Below are positions 41,939 to 50,947 of a stretch of DNA of 64,000 nucleotides, in pieces. The stretch covers positions 434,001-498,000 of the forward strand of contig CAVOSX010000001.1 in NCBI GenBank assembly GCA_963699015.1. The letters run 5' to 3'. Made by a program: the position numbers and the translations under genes. This stretch comes from PALSA-505 sp963699015 (GTDB taxonomy: Bacteria; Actinomycetota; Actinomycetes; Streptosporangiales; Streptosporangiaceae). The notes beneath the pieces were generated by a model. The model did no database searches. It was not told where the DNA came from and saw nothing but the letters and a program-made list of their open reading frames with translations. Numbering within the stretch: position 1 is the first letter of the stretch; each line of letters begins with the position of its first letter.

Positions 41939-42790
41939 TCAGAAGAGAGTCGGCGGTCCGGAGGGGACTGGCTCCGGGAGCGCCTCGACCTCCGGCACGC
42001 GGGCTCGCACATCGTCGTGGAACTGGCGCGCCAGTTCCAGCGCGTCGGCGTTGTCGGGTGTATGGATGAATACCGTCGGGGAACGCCCCTCGAGCAGCCA
42101 GCCGGCAACGGTGTCGAGCCAGGGCTGCCATCCGGCGACGGTGCGGGCCGCGTCGTCGCGGCCGATGTAGCGGACGACTGGGTAGCCGGTAAGGGCCCGC
42201 GACCGGCGGCGCAGGCGCGGCTTGTTCGTCCGTGCCTCCCGCTCAGCGTCGCTCACTGGCGGACCTCCGAACAAGACGGTGGTGTCGAAGGTCACCCATT
42301 CGGCGCTGACATCAGTGAGAACCCGCTCCAGCTGCCGTTCTGACCGCGGGTCCTCGAAGAACGCGGGGTGCCGGACCTCGACGCAGTACCGGTGCTCGCG
42401 CGGGAGGCGATTGAGGAAATCCCTGAGAACGCCGAGGTCGGCCGGGCTGAAGGACGGCGGCAGCTGGATCCAGAGGGCGTGCGCACGCTGCCCGAGGGGT
42501 TCGATCGCGGACAGGAAGTCGCGGAGCGGAAGGCCGGCGTCGGCGAGGCGGCGCTCGTGGGTGATGGGCCTGGGCAGCTTGAGGACGAACCGGAAGTCGG
42601 GGGCGGTCTGCCCGGCCCACGATGTCAGCGTGTCGAGAGCCGGTGTCGCGTAGAAGGTGGTGTTGCCCTCTACGGCGTTGCACCATGTCGCGTAGGCGCG
42701 CAGGCGCTGACGCGGTGGCAGGGACGCGGGCAGGTAACGGCCTTGCCACGGTGCGTAGCTCCACATCGCGCACCCGACGTGGAGTTTCAT
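41939..42790 (-). CDS. DUF72 (YecE-like) protein
   Basis: 283 residues. The TIM-barrel family signature is seen in VGCAMWSYAPWQGRYLP, the FYATPALDTLTSWAGQTAPDFRFVLKLPR segment, WIQLPPSF and CVEVRHPAFF. The function of DUF72 proteins is not established. No operon partner is evident: the gene upstream is 334 bp away and the fusion enzyme starts about 110 bp downstream. Confidence 0.88.
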   Translation of the reverse strand: MKLHVGCAMWSYAPWQGRYLPASLPPRQRLRAYATWCNAVEGNTTFYATPALDTLTSWAGQTAPDFRFVLKLPRPITHERRLADAGLPLRDFLSAIEPLGQRAHALWIQLPPSFSPADLGVLRDFLNRLPREHRYCVEVRHPAFFEDPRSERQLERVLTDVSAEWVTFDTTVLFGGPPVSDAEREARTNKPRLRRRSRALTGYPVVRYIGRDDAARTVAGWQPWLDTVAGWLLEGRSPTVFIHTPDNADALELARQFHDDVRARVPEVEALPEPVPSGPPTLF

Positions 42791-43123
42791 GGGCAGACGC
42801 CCGTAAGGTCCATCAGCCTGTCCGCCGTGACACCGACCCGCTTCCTGTGCTGGTTCGCTGTTATCACGTTAGTCCGGGCACCATTGCGTTCGCTGGCGGC
42901 CTCGCTCCGGCAGGGATCGTGGGTGCAATCTGGTGGTTACCCTGCGACATCGACGGCGGTGACAAGGTCGCCTCCGGCGCGGCGGTGACGGTGACCCTGT
43001 TCACCGTGACCTGACCCGCGGCGGGCAGCACGCCCGGCACGGTGCCGCGGCCCTTTTACCCCCGAAACCAGGTTCACGATGGTCACGGCGTTGCCGCCTG
43101 CGGCGAACGCAGCGGCGAGCCGG
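42791..43123. other. 333-bp stretch without a recognisable gene
   Basis: Frames on both strands are short and lack ribosome sites or family motifs. A plus-strand frame ending ...GGDKVASGAAVTVTLFTVT and a minus-strand frame with AVTIVNLVSG are open but look like chance or remnants. It must hold the DUF72 promoter. Confidence 0.4.
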
Positions 43124-43621
43124 TCAGATGCCGTCGGCCGACGGGGAGGGGGACGGGTCCGGGCCGCGCACGACGAGCACCGAGACCGGTGCCCGGTGCA
43201 GCAGGGTGGTGGAGACTGAGCCGAGCAGATACGGCGACAGCGGGCGATGACCCCGGGCGCCGACGGTGATGGCAACCGCGTCGATCTCATCGCTGACTGC
43301 CAGCAGCTGCTCGGCGGGATTGCCGTCGCGGGCCTGGTAGGACCAGCGTCCCTGGTAGGTGCTCATCTCTTTCTTGACTGCGGTTTCCACCTCAGCGGCA
43401 AGGTCATTGACGATCTGGCGGAACTCGGCGTCGGCGCCAGCCGGGGTTAGGTTCGCGAATGACCACCAGTAGGGCTCGTGCCGGACGTGAACGATGTAAA
43501 GCTCGGCGTGCATCGCGGCGCCGATGACCTTCGCCCGTCGCAGCGCGGCCATGCTGTCGCCGGAACCGTCCACGCCAACGATGGCTTTGTTCGGCGCGGC
43601 TGCTTCGGTCTCCTCGTCCAT
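43124..43621 (-). CDS. universal stress protein (UspA family)
   Basis: 165 residues. The UspA fold is shown by AIVGVDGSGDSMAALRRA at 13-30 and the ATP-binding GxxG-x9-GS pattern in GARGHRPLSPYLLGSVSTTLLHRAPVSVLVV. An acidic N-terminal dozen residues and a Ser/Pro tail flank the domain. Such proteins are induced under stress or hypoxia in actinomycetes. It stands alone. Confidence 0.88.
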   Translation of the reverse strand: MDEETEAAAPNKAIVGVDGSGDSMAALRRAKVIGAAMHAELYIVHVRHEPYWWSFANLTPAGADAEFRQIVNDLAAEVETAVKKEMSTYQGRWSYQARDGNPAEQLLAVSDEIDAVAITVGARGHRPLSPYLLGSVSTTLLHRAPVSVLVVRGPDPSPSPSADGI

Positions 43622-43770
43622 GACCCGGACTGTAACAGGCCAGCCGCAACGCCAGACCGGCTCCTCATTGGCTCCCGGAACGGGACGCGGAGCGCGACCT
43701 CAGCGCCGAGATAGCGGCCCGCCCCCCGTAGCCACCACCGCTTGACCGCCGCACTGACAGCACCGCGTGG

Positions 43771-45330
43771 TCAGCGTGGATCGGCGGCCGGAGCCACGTC
43801 GCCGACGGCCGCGCGGCTGTCGGTCAGCGGCGGGCTGGCCGCTGGCGCGGCGCCGGCCGCCTGGGCCGCGTTCCGGAGTTCTGCCAGCCGGCGCCGGGAC
43901 GGCAGCAGCAGCACCGCCACCAGCGCGCCGATGCCGAACAGCGCCGCGGACACCGCGAAGGCCACGGTGTAGCCGTGCACCGCGGCCGTGACCTGGGCCA
44001 GCGGCCCGGCGTGGTGCGTGGCGAGGTAGCTCGTGGTCGCGGTGAGCGCCACCGTGCTCAAGGCCGCAGTCCCGATCGACCCGCCCACCTGCTGCATGGT
44101 GTTGACCAGGGCCGAGGCCACGCCTGAGTCCTGCCGGGAAACCCCGGCGGTGGCCGTGTTGATGGCGGGCGAGAAGATCATGCCGAAGCCCAGGCCCATG
44201 GCTACCAGCGCCGGCACGATGTCCACTGCATAGCTTGAGGTCACGGTGAGCTGGGTCAGGTAGGCCATCGCGCCGCCGCCGAGCACCATGCCGGTCACGA
44301 TGAGGGCCCGCGGCCCGATCCGGGGCAGCAGCACGATGCTGGAGGTGTTCGAGGCGATCAGGATGCAGGCGATCATCGGCAGGAAGGCCAGCCCGCTGGT
44401 CACCGGGCTATAGCCCTTGACCTGCTGGAGGTAGTAGGTGAGGAACAGGAACACGCCGAAAACCGCGATCCCGGTGAGCCCGACCGATATGTAGGAGCCG
44501 CCCCTGGCCCGGTCCATGATCACCCGCAGCGGCAGCAGCGGGTGAGCGACCCAGCGCTCGGCGAGCACGAACAAGACCAGCAGGATTACCCCGCCGGCGA
44601 GCGAGCCGATGGTCAGGGGGGCGGTCCAGCCGGCGATTTCGGCACGGGAGAACCCGAAGACGATGAGGAACAGCCCGGCTGAGGCAAGCACGGTTCCGGC
44701 CCAGTCCATCCGCGGACGGCTGGCCGGCCGGTTGGTCCGCATGTAAGCCAGGGCGCCGACTATGGCGATCGCGGCGAAGAACAGGTTGACATACAGGCAC
44801 CAGCGCCAGGAAAAGTACTGCGTGAGGACGCCGCCGAGAATAAGGCCCACGGCCCCTCCGCCGGCCGCGACAGACCCGAAGACACCGAACGCCCGGCCGC
44901 GCTCGCGCGGGTCGTGGAAGGTGCTGACCAGGGTGCCCAGGGCTGCGGGGGCGAGAATGGCGCCGAACGCGCCCTGCAGAGCCCGTGCGCTCACGAGCAT
45001 GCCGAACGACGTGGCGGCGCCGCCAAGCGCCGATGAGAGGGCAAACCCGGCCAGGCCGGTGATGAAGACCCGCTTGCGGCTGAACATGTCGCCGAGCCGG
45101 CCGCCGAGCAGCAGCAAGCTGCCGAACGCCAGGGCGTAGGCGGTCACCACCCACTGCCGGTCGCTATTCGGGAAGCCCAGGGCGTGCTGAGCCGATGGCA
45201 GGGCGATGTTCACCACGGTGGCATCCAGCACCACCATGAGCTGGGCCACAGCCACGATGACCAGGATCAGCCAGCGATGATCTTTTTCTGCGGAACGCTG
45301 GCGGCCAGCGGCAGGTGCAACCGATGACAT
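43771..45330 (-). CDS. DHA2-type MFS drug exporter (14 helices)
   Basis: 519 residues. Helix-1 motif LDATVVNIALPSAQHAL, GGRLGDMFSRKR, and GGGAVGLILGGVLTQYFSWRW are diagnostic of the EmrB/QacA group. It is similar in layout to the exporter at 35652-37178. It lies 68 bp downstream of a MarR gene on the same strand, so the pair is a standard MarR-controlled efflux unit. Confidence 0.9.
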   Translation of the reverse strand: MSSVAPAAGRQRSAEKDHRWLILVIVAVAQLMVVLDATVVNIALPSAQHALGFPNSDRQWVVTAYALAFGSLLLLGGRLGDMFSRKRVFITGLAGFALSSALGGAATSFGMLVSARALQGAFGAILAPAALGTLVSTFHDPRERGRAFGVFGSVAAGGGAVGLILGGVLTQYFSWRWCLYVNLFFAAIAIVGALAYMRTNRPASRPRMDWAGTVLASAGLFLIVFGFSRAEIAGWTAPLTIGSLAGGVILLVLFVLAERWVAHPLLPLRVIMDRARGGSYISVGLTGIAVFGVFLFLTYYLQQVKGYSPVTSGLAFLPMIACILIASNTSSIVLLPRIGPRALIVTGMVLGGGAMAYLTQLTVTSSYAVDIVPALVAMGLGFGMIFSPAINTATAGVSRQDSGVASALVNTMQQVGGSIGTAALSTVALTATTSYLATHHAGPLAQVTAAVHGYTVAFAVSAALFGIGALVAVLLLPSRRRLAELRNAAQAAGAAPAASPPLTDSRAAVGDVAPAADPR

Positions 45331-45398
45331 ATCGAGCTATACCCCCAGGTGAGAAACGTGACTGACGTGGGTCGTGATGGCCGGACAGGAACCGGCGG

Positions 45399-45857
45399 TC
45401 ATGCCGGGACCGCCGACGCAGCTGGCGCCGCGATCAGCCGCTGCGCCGCCTCGTCCAGGCTGTCGAGCAGGCGGAGCAGGGACGCCCGGTCCTCCTCGCT
45501 CAGCGCACCGAAGACCTCCGTAAGCAATCGCTGCCGGGTGGCGTTTGCCACGTCCAGGCCGGCCTGGCCGGCATCGGTGATGGCCACCAGCTTGGCCCGG
45601 CGATCTGTGGGATCTGGCCGGCGCTCGGCCATGCCGAGGCGCTCCAGCCCATCGACGATGTCGGTAATGGAGTGCGGGGACAGCCCGAAATCGGCCGCCA
45701 GCACGCTCTGCCGGACCGGTCCCCGCTCGCGCAGGTGCAGCAGTACCTTGGTCCGTGCCAGCGACAGGCCGCATCCGCTCATCTCATCATTCACGGCCCG
45801 GAACATCCGGTGATGAACCTCGAGGTACCGGTCACCCACCTGATCAGGCGTAATCAT
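45399..45857 (-). CDS. MarR-family transcriptional regulator
   Basis: 152 residues from the ATG at 45857 with GGAAGG upstream; the long frame beyond it is spurious. The winged helix is seen in LSLARTKVLLHLRERGPVRQSVLAADFGLSPHSITDIVDGLERLGMAERRPDPTDRRAKLVAIT in outline, with the DxR wing (DPTDRRAK). It probably represses itself and the exporter downstream and releases on binding a phenolic or drug ligand. Confidence 0.88.
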   Translation of the reverse strand: MITPDQVGDRYLEVHHRMFRAVNDEMSGCGLSLARTKVLLHLRERGPVRQSVLAADFGLSPHSITDIVDGLERLGMAERRPDPTDRRAKLVAITDAGQAGLDVANATRQRLLTEVFGALSEEDRASLLRLLDSLDEAAQRLIAAPAASAVPA

Positions 45858-45915
45858 TGCTGCCTTCCTGCCACTTGCTGACGCGGACCCGTTGCACACT
45901 CCAGGCACCACGCTG

Positions 45916-45940
45916 ATGACTGTCATAATGAGGTTCCTCA
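45916..45940. promoter_or_regulatory. two small palindromes upstream of the MarR gene
   Basis: ATGAC-T-GTCAT (45916-45926) and TGAGG-TT-CCTCA (45929-45940) are both perfect and side by side, 60-85 bp before the MarR start, a plausible MarR operator region. Confidence 0.4.
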
Positions 45941-46043
45941 CGAATTTATTCCTGCGCGGCGGATCATTCCCAGCGACCCCGATGACGAGCGCGGGACAGG
46001 GTGGCCGCCGCCCGGGAACGGGTGCCGGCGGTAGAACTGGCGT

Positions 46044-46505
46044 ATGAGTGAACCACTGGGCGACCTTCAGGACCGGACGTTCGCACGGGCGACCGCCGCG
46101 ACCGCTGGTTCCTATCCCGTGCAGCGACGGCTGAGCGCCTCGCAGCTGGCTTCCTACCTCGACCGGCATGCTTTTGCCGTGGTCGCTTCTACTCGTGCTG
46201 ACGGCCGGCCGCACGCAGCGATGTCCGTCTACATCCGGCGCGGCACTACCTTCTGGCTGCCGACCGTGGCCGGCTCGGTGCGAGAACGGAACCTGCGCGG
46301 CACGCCCTGGGTCACGATGGTGATCGCCGAAGGGGACCACCCTGAGCACATCGCGGTGATCACCGAAGGGCCTGCCGAGGTCGTCGCGCCACCGCAGGTG
46401 CCCGCCGATGTGCGGGCCGCTGCCACGGCCGGCTGGGTCAGCGCCTGGATCCGCCTGACGGCCGGGCGCCTGCTGTCCTACGCAGACGAAGGCGCCTTGT
46501 CCTGA
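46044..46505 (+). CDS. pyridoxamine 5'-phosphate oxidase-like protein
   Basis: 153 residues. The split-barrel start LDRHAFAVVASTRADGRPHAAMSVYIRRGTTFWLPTV (in outline) followed by RERNLRGTPWVTMVI fits PNPOx-like FMN/F420 proteins. It is distinct from the copy at 27050. It sits 45 bp before the YCII gene and may be co-transcribed. Substrate unknown. Confidence 0.78.
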   Translation: MSEPLGDLQDRTFARATAATAGSYPVQRRLSASQLASYLDRHAFAVVASTRADGRPHAAMSVYIRRGTTFWLPTVAGSVRERNLRGTPWVTMVIAEGDHPEHIAVITEGPAEVVAPPQVPADVRAAATAGWVSAWIRLTAGRLLSYADEGALS

Positions 46506-46550
46506 CTGCATCCCGGATCAAATGTCCGGCCTCATCGATACCGTCAGAGC

Positions 46551-46892
46551 ATGCGCTATCTGATGCTGATGTGGGCCGATAGAGACGCGGCCAGCGGCGA
46601 CAAGTCCGACCTCCAGGCCTGGGCCGACTTCGACGACCAGGTGAAGGCCAGCGGCGCGTTCGTGCTCAACGGGGCACTCGCGCCGGCCTCGACCGGCGCT
46701 CACCTGGTTCAGACCGCGATAGCCGGGCACGCGCTCGACGGGGCAGTGCAGCGCCGGCCGTTCGCCGAGGGGGAGCGGCAGATTCAGGCTTTCTACGTGA
46801 TGGATCTCCCCAGCATGGATGCCGCGCTGGAGTGGGCCAACCGGCTGCCAACCTACGGCTACGTCGAGGTCCGCGAGCTGCTGCAGTTCTGA
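46551..46892 (+). CDS. YCII-related protein
   Basis: 113 residues, beginning MRYLMLMWADRD and containing RPFAEGERQIQAFYVMDLPSMDAALEWANRLP, the YCII/DGPF fold with the DGPF motif degraded (RRPFAE). No sigma factor is adjacent, unlike the copy at 25862-26221. It is convergent with the TetR gene. Confidence 0.78.
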   Translation: MRYLMLMWADRDAASGDKSDLQAWADFDDQVKASGAFVLNGALAPASTGAHLVQTAIAGHALDGAVQRRPFAEGERQIQAFYVMDLPSMDAALEWANRLPTYGYVEVRELLQF

Positions 46893-46936
46893 CCTTCTTC
46901 GCCCTGTTCTCACCGCGCGGCGAAGAGCAATGGGGC

Positions 46937-47563
46937 CTACGGCTTGCATTCTTGCTCTAGCAGCGCGTCGATGCCCCGCTGCGCCAGCCACTGCTCGGCC
47001 TCATCCCAGCTCCACCCGAGGTCGGTGATGAGGATCCGCCAGGACGTCCAGCCGTATAGGTACCAGAAGATGTCGGTAGCCCTGTTCAGGTCGGACGGCT
47101 CGACCGCGCCCAGATCTCCCAGTCGCCGGGCAAGGGCGGCGAGGGCCTCGCGGTAGCGGCGCACGGTGATCCGGAGCATTTCGGCCGCAGCTGGATCGGC
47201 CTGGGCGCTGTCGAGCAGGACGGCGACGGCCTTGGCGCGCCTCTCGTTGACCCGGCGGGTTCCGGCGGCGGTCAGCCGGATGACCTCCGCGGGATGGGTG
47301 GTCGAGGCGACAGCGGTGAGCGTTTCGGCTACGTCGGGGTCGCCGGTGCCCTCTTCCGTGATCGCCGCCAGGAGCTGGGGCTTGCCGCCGACGCTGGTGT
47401 AGACGGTGTTTGCCGCAACGCGTGCCGCCTCGGCGATCTGGGCCACCGTGGTGCGCCCGTATCCCTGGGTGGCGAACAACTCCTGCGCCGCCTCGATTAT
47501 CGCCTCCCGGGTGGCGGCAGCAGCCTGCTGCCGGCGGGGCGAGTAATAGCTGGCTCGGCTCAC
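46937..47563 (-). CDS. TetR-family transcriptional regulator
   Basis: 208 residues from GTG. The N-terminal helix-turn-helix is AIIEAAQELFATQGYGRTTVAQIAEAARVAANTVYTSVGGKPQLL (in outline), the canonical TetR pattern. The C-terminal ligand domain is Trp-rich (FWYLYGWTSWRILITDLGWSWDEAEQWL). The likely target is itself or the divergent genes at 47673 onward through the inverted repeat at 47580-47611. Confidence 0.88.
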   Translation of the reverse strand: MSRASYYSPRRQQAAAATREAIIEAAQELFATQGYGRTTVAQIAEAARVAANTVYTSVGGKPQLLAAITEEGTGDPDVAETLTAVASTTHPAEVIRLTAAGTRRVNERRAKAVAVLLDSAQADPAAAEMLRITVRRYREALAALARRLGDLGAVEPSDLNRATDIFWYLYGWTSWRILITDLGWSWDEAEQWLAQRGIDALLEQECKP

Positions 47564-47579
47564 GCGGTCATCCTACCTC

Positions 47580-47611
47580 TTGACTATTGATAGGAGAGAG
47601 CATAATGTCAA
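47580..47611. promoter_or_regulatory. AT-rich inverted repeat between TetR and the divergent genes
   Basis: TTGAC (47580-47584) and GTCAA (47607-47611) flank an AT-rich centre, with a partly matching second layer (ATT/AAT) inside. Position 17 bases before the TetR start suits a TetR operator. Confidence 0.4.
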
Positions 47612-47672
47612 TATATCAGAAATAATCCTAATAACGGCCGACGCCCGAAGTCCGCCGGCAAAGGGGGCCGCC

Positions 47673-47816
47673 ATGACGAGATCCCTCATCGTCGGCGTGG
47701 CTGACACCGGCGACAGCAGGAACGCGCTGGTCCGCGCGGCCGAATGGGCCCGGGGGCCGGCCTCTCCAGCGGCCGGCTTTGACCTGGTCCGGCACACACA
47801 AGTGGGAGCCCGGTGA
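47673..47816 (+). pseudogene. truncated universal stress protein remnant
   Basis: ATG with AAAGGGGG upstream encodes MTRSLIVGVADTGDSRNALVRAAEWARG, the first strand and helix of a UspA domain, then runs into unrelated sequence and stops at 47 residues. About 100 residues of the fold, including the ATP-binding loop, are missing. It is likely the scar of a deletion. Confidence 0.6.
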
Positions 47817-48001
47817 TCGCAATGCAACTGTCCAGGAAGCACGTGATCGACCTCTTGCGACAGGCAGGCCTGACGGAGATGGCCGAAGCGGCCCTGCATG
47901 ACCTGCCCGACCCGGTTGGTCGCGAAGATGTGGCGGTGTGGGGCGGAAAATGGAACGTGGACATGGATTACCTGGTCGACCGGATGGGCGGCAGTCCATG
48001 A
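47813..48001 (+). CDS. small conserved-type protein of unknown function
   Basis: 62 residues from GTG at 47813 (GGGAG upstream; an in-frame ATG is at 47822). The pattern LRQAGLTEMAEAALHDLPDPVGREDVAVWGGKWNVDMDYLVDRMGGSP resembles short actinobacterial proteins with an ELPDPVD...W...LxSRMGGSP layout. No function known to me. It overlaps the Usp remnant's stop, so it may once have been its partner. Confidence 0.6.
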   Translation: MIAMQLSRKHVIDLLRQAGLTEMAEAALHDLPDPVGREDVAVWGGKWNVDMDYLVDRMGGSP

Positions 48002-48041
48002 CCGGAGCGCTGGAGCAACACGAGGGGCACCGCGCCGCCTG

Positions 48042-49628
48042 CTAGCTGATGACAACCTCGATCAGTGTCGGGATCGTGGCCTCGAAGGCTGCTGCCAGGA
48101 GCGCGGGCAGATCGTCGTAGCCATCGAGCGGCCCGCTGAATCGCACTCCGAATGCGCGCGCAACCGACCGCAATTCCGGAACCTCGAGGTCACTCCCAAC
48201 CGGGCGATGCCCCGCTCGTCCATCTCCCGGCGGATCTCACCGAACCCGCCGTTCCTGACGACGATCACTGGCAATCCCAGGCGCTGCTCGTACGCTGTTG
48301 CCATCTCGCTCATGGAAAACATGAACGCGCCGTCGCCCACCACGGCCAGGACGGGTCGGCCGGGTCACGCAATGTTCGCTCCGATCGCTGCCGGCAGCCT
48401 GTATCCGAGGGTCGCATAGCCGGTGGGATACAGAAAGCGGCGTGAGCTGGAAACCGGCCACAAGTGCACGGTGCCGTGGTAGGAGACCTGCGAGCTGTCG
48501 CCTGCGATGATCGCGTCTTGGGGCAGGCAGTTGCGCAGTCCGGCATGCAGCGGGATCCACGGTGCGGCCTGCGTTTCCATGTCCTTCAGGATGCGCGCCC
48601 GGGGCCGGGCCGCGATCTCGGCGAGCTCTAGACCGGATTTCTTCGGCATATCGCGCAGTTGCCCGAGCAGCAGTGCGATGACATCTCGCGCATCACCGAG
48701 CAGTTGCAGGGTGTCATCGAGATTCTTCGCCAGCTGGCAGGGATCGATGTCGATGCGGATGAGGTTGCCCTTTGGCTTCAGCCCGCCTCCCCACAGATCG
48801 GAGTCCGCAACCTCCGTGCCAATCAGGAGCGCGGTATCGGCGTTCGAGATGACTTCCTGGGCTGAAGGCAGGCGAATCGACGCCCCCAGCGACAGCGGGT
48901 GCATCTCGGGGAACGCGCCTTTGCCGTTGACAGTGGTAACGACAGGGCTCCCGAGCCGCTCAGCCAGTTCAACCAATGGCGGGCCAACGTCCTTTGGCGC
49001 CGCCGCCAACCAGGAGCGCCGTAGAGCCTTCCCGCAAACTGCCTGCCGCCGCGGACACGGCCGCGCGTGACAGTGAGCGCCGGGCAGGTGGCTGGACGGC
49101 TTCGTTGTCCGCACCGTCCCATGGGCCCTCCAGCACGTCGAGTGGTATCTCCAGGTACGCCGGCCGCGGACGCTGCGTTGGCCAGGACGCGGACGCCTGC
49201 CTGATGAATGCGGACGCCTCGGTCGCCGTGTCGGCCCGCAGGGTTGACGACAGCAGGCCGTTCATCATCATCTGCTGGTTCCGGGCTTCATGGAGCCAAC
49301 CGCTGTCGGCGCCCACCTTCCCCCGGGGCACGCCAGGCGCGATGACCAGCATGGGCACCGAATCGGCGTACGCGGTCGCCACCGCGGTCGCGATGTTGGT
49401 GAGCCCGGGCCCCGAGGTGGTGATGCAGACACCCGGCTGACCGCTCGCTCGCGCGTAACCGTCGGCGGCGTATCCGGCGCCCTGTTCGTGCCGGGGAGTT
49501 ACATGGCGAATTCCAGAGCCTGACAGGTAGCGGTAGATCTCGAGGTTGTGTGTTCCGGGTATCCCGAAGACCGTGTTGACGCCACAAGCCCGGAGCGCAT
49601 CGATGACCGCGGCTCCGCCAGTCCTCAT
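48042..49628 (-). pseudogene. thiamine-pyrophosphate enzyme (acetolactate synthase-like), inactivated
   Basis: From the ATG at 49628: GIPGTHNLEIYRYL and the TPP-activating glutamate in TPRHEQGAGYAADGYAR are intact, as is GPGLTNIATAVATAYADS. A one-base insertion at about 48987-48993 breaks VGGGAK|DVGPPLVEL. An in-frame TGA (48365-48367) follows GANIA, exactly before PGRPVLAVVGDGAFMFSMSEM (the GDGxF TPP site). A one-base loss near 48190 shifts the final LEVPELRSVARAFGV...LIEVVIS. The reassembled protein is about 527 residues. Two indels plus a nonsense codon make true decay likely. Confidence 0.85.
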
Positions 49629-49799
49629 GACAACTCCCGTGGAACCGAGCCACCATCATTTACACCGGCTCTGGGACGCCACCGCACCGGGCAGTATCCA
49701 CCACTTGACGTCACCGAAGCCACCAGGCCGACGAGATCGTACCCGGCGGTTTGCCTGCCGACGTCCCGCTGGGACGGCCAGATCGCATGGCCCCGGCCC

Positions 49800-50833
49800 T
49801 CAGGGTGCCAGCCGGGCCGGCAGCGGCCCGCTGGGCGGCCTGATGGTAAGCGTCCTGACCGGCGGCGAGGGTCCTTCCACCCCGAAGACGTCGACCCCGA
49901 GCACTCGCCAGAACAGCTTCCCGCTCGGCAATGGCGAGGTGACCGCCCACGCCTGGCAGTGTTGGTGTCAAGGTCGACGACCGGGTTGGTGAAGGCCGGG
50001 TTGCCGGCAACCTGGAGCTGGGAGGACAGGCCGACCGGGGTATGCCAGCGGAAGATGACCACATGGCCGGTGGCGAAGCTCGCGCCAGACGCCGGCGCGT
50101 GCTGGGCTGGCGGTGGCTGCAGGGTCATCTTCACCGAGACGGTCCTGGCCCTCCACGTGGCGGTGATGGTACCCGGCGTGCTGGTGGTCACCTGCCGGGT
50201 GGTGATCGTGAAGCTGGCGAGCTGGCCCGCGGCGGTCACGCTGGCTGGCACCGACGCTGCGGGCGAGCCGCTGGCCAGGGTGACGACGCTTCCGCTTGGC
50301 GCGTTCCCGTTGAACAGCAGCGAGCCGGCCTCTGAGCTGCCGCCGGAGAAGATGTTCGGCGTGGACCGGCTATCGACCTGCTCGTTGGGAGCCGATGAAC
50401 ACTTGGTTGAGGCTTGACGGGTCGACCGTCAGCGGGGCGGTGGCAGGCGCGGCCTGGCCGTGCAGCGTGGCGCTCAGGGTAACCGTGGCCGGGCTGCGGA
50501 CCTGGAGCGGCTGGATCTTGAACGTCTTCTGCGCCTGGCCTGCCGGGACCTTGACCGACGCCGGGATCGACGACGCCCTTCGGGTTGCTGCTGGCCAGGG
50601 TGATGGGCTCTTCCCCCCTCGGTGCGGGCGTGGTGAGCTGTACGATCCCGAACGCCTCGTTGTCCTCGTTGGTGCCGCTGAAGACGTGGGTATGGCTGCG
50701 CAACACGACGCCACCCCCGGTAAACACCTCGATGGTCAGGCTCCTGACCATCGGCCGGGCATTCGATACGGTGAAGCTCCGCGCGGCAGACCAGGCCGTG
50801 GTGAAGCTGCTTCCTGAGCATCTTCGGTGGCAT
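49800..50833 (-). pseudogene. repeat-domain (Ig/FnIII-like) secreted-type protein, fragmented
   Basis: Pieces in different minus-strand frames connect into one beta-rich protein: VRSLTIEVFTGGG...EEPITLASSNPK, then IPASVKVPAGQAQKTFKIQPLQV...TVTLSATLHGQ...LTVDPSSLNQVFIG, then GSPAASVPASVTAAGQLASFTI-like sequence, FRWHTPVGLSSQLQVAGNPAFTN, and finally WRVLGVDVFGVEGPSPPVRTLTI ending at the TGA at 49800-49802. At least three frame changes are needed. No signal peptide or clear start is left, so the 5' part seems deleted around 50833. Boundaries approximate. Confidence 0.6.
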
Positions 50834-50947
50834 TGTCGATACTGCCTGCCGCCGTGGCTGTCATCGTTACAGTTAGCCGATCGCATTGCTACCCACCCGG
50901 CCGTAGCACACGTTGATCTTGATCGGCCCTTTTCTGAGGAGGCCTCC

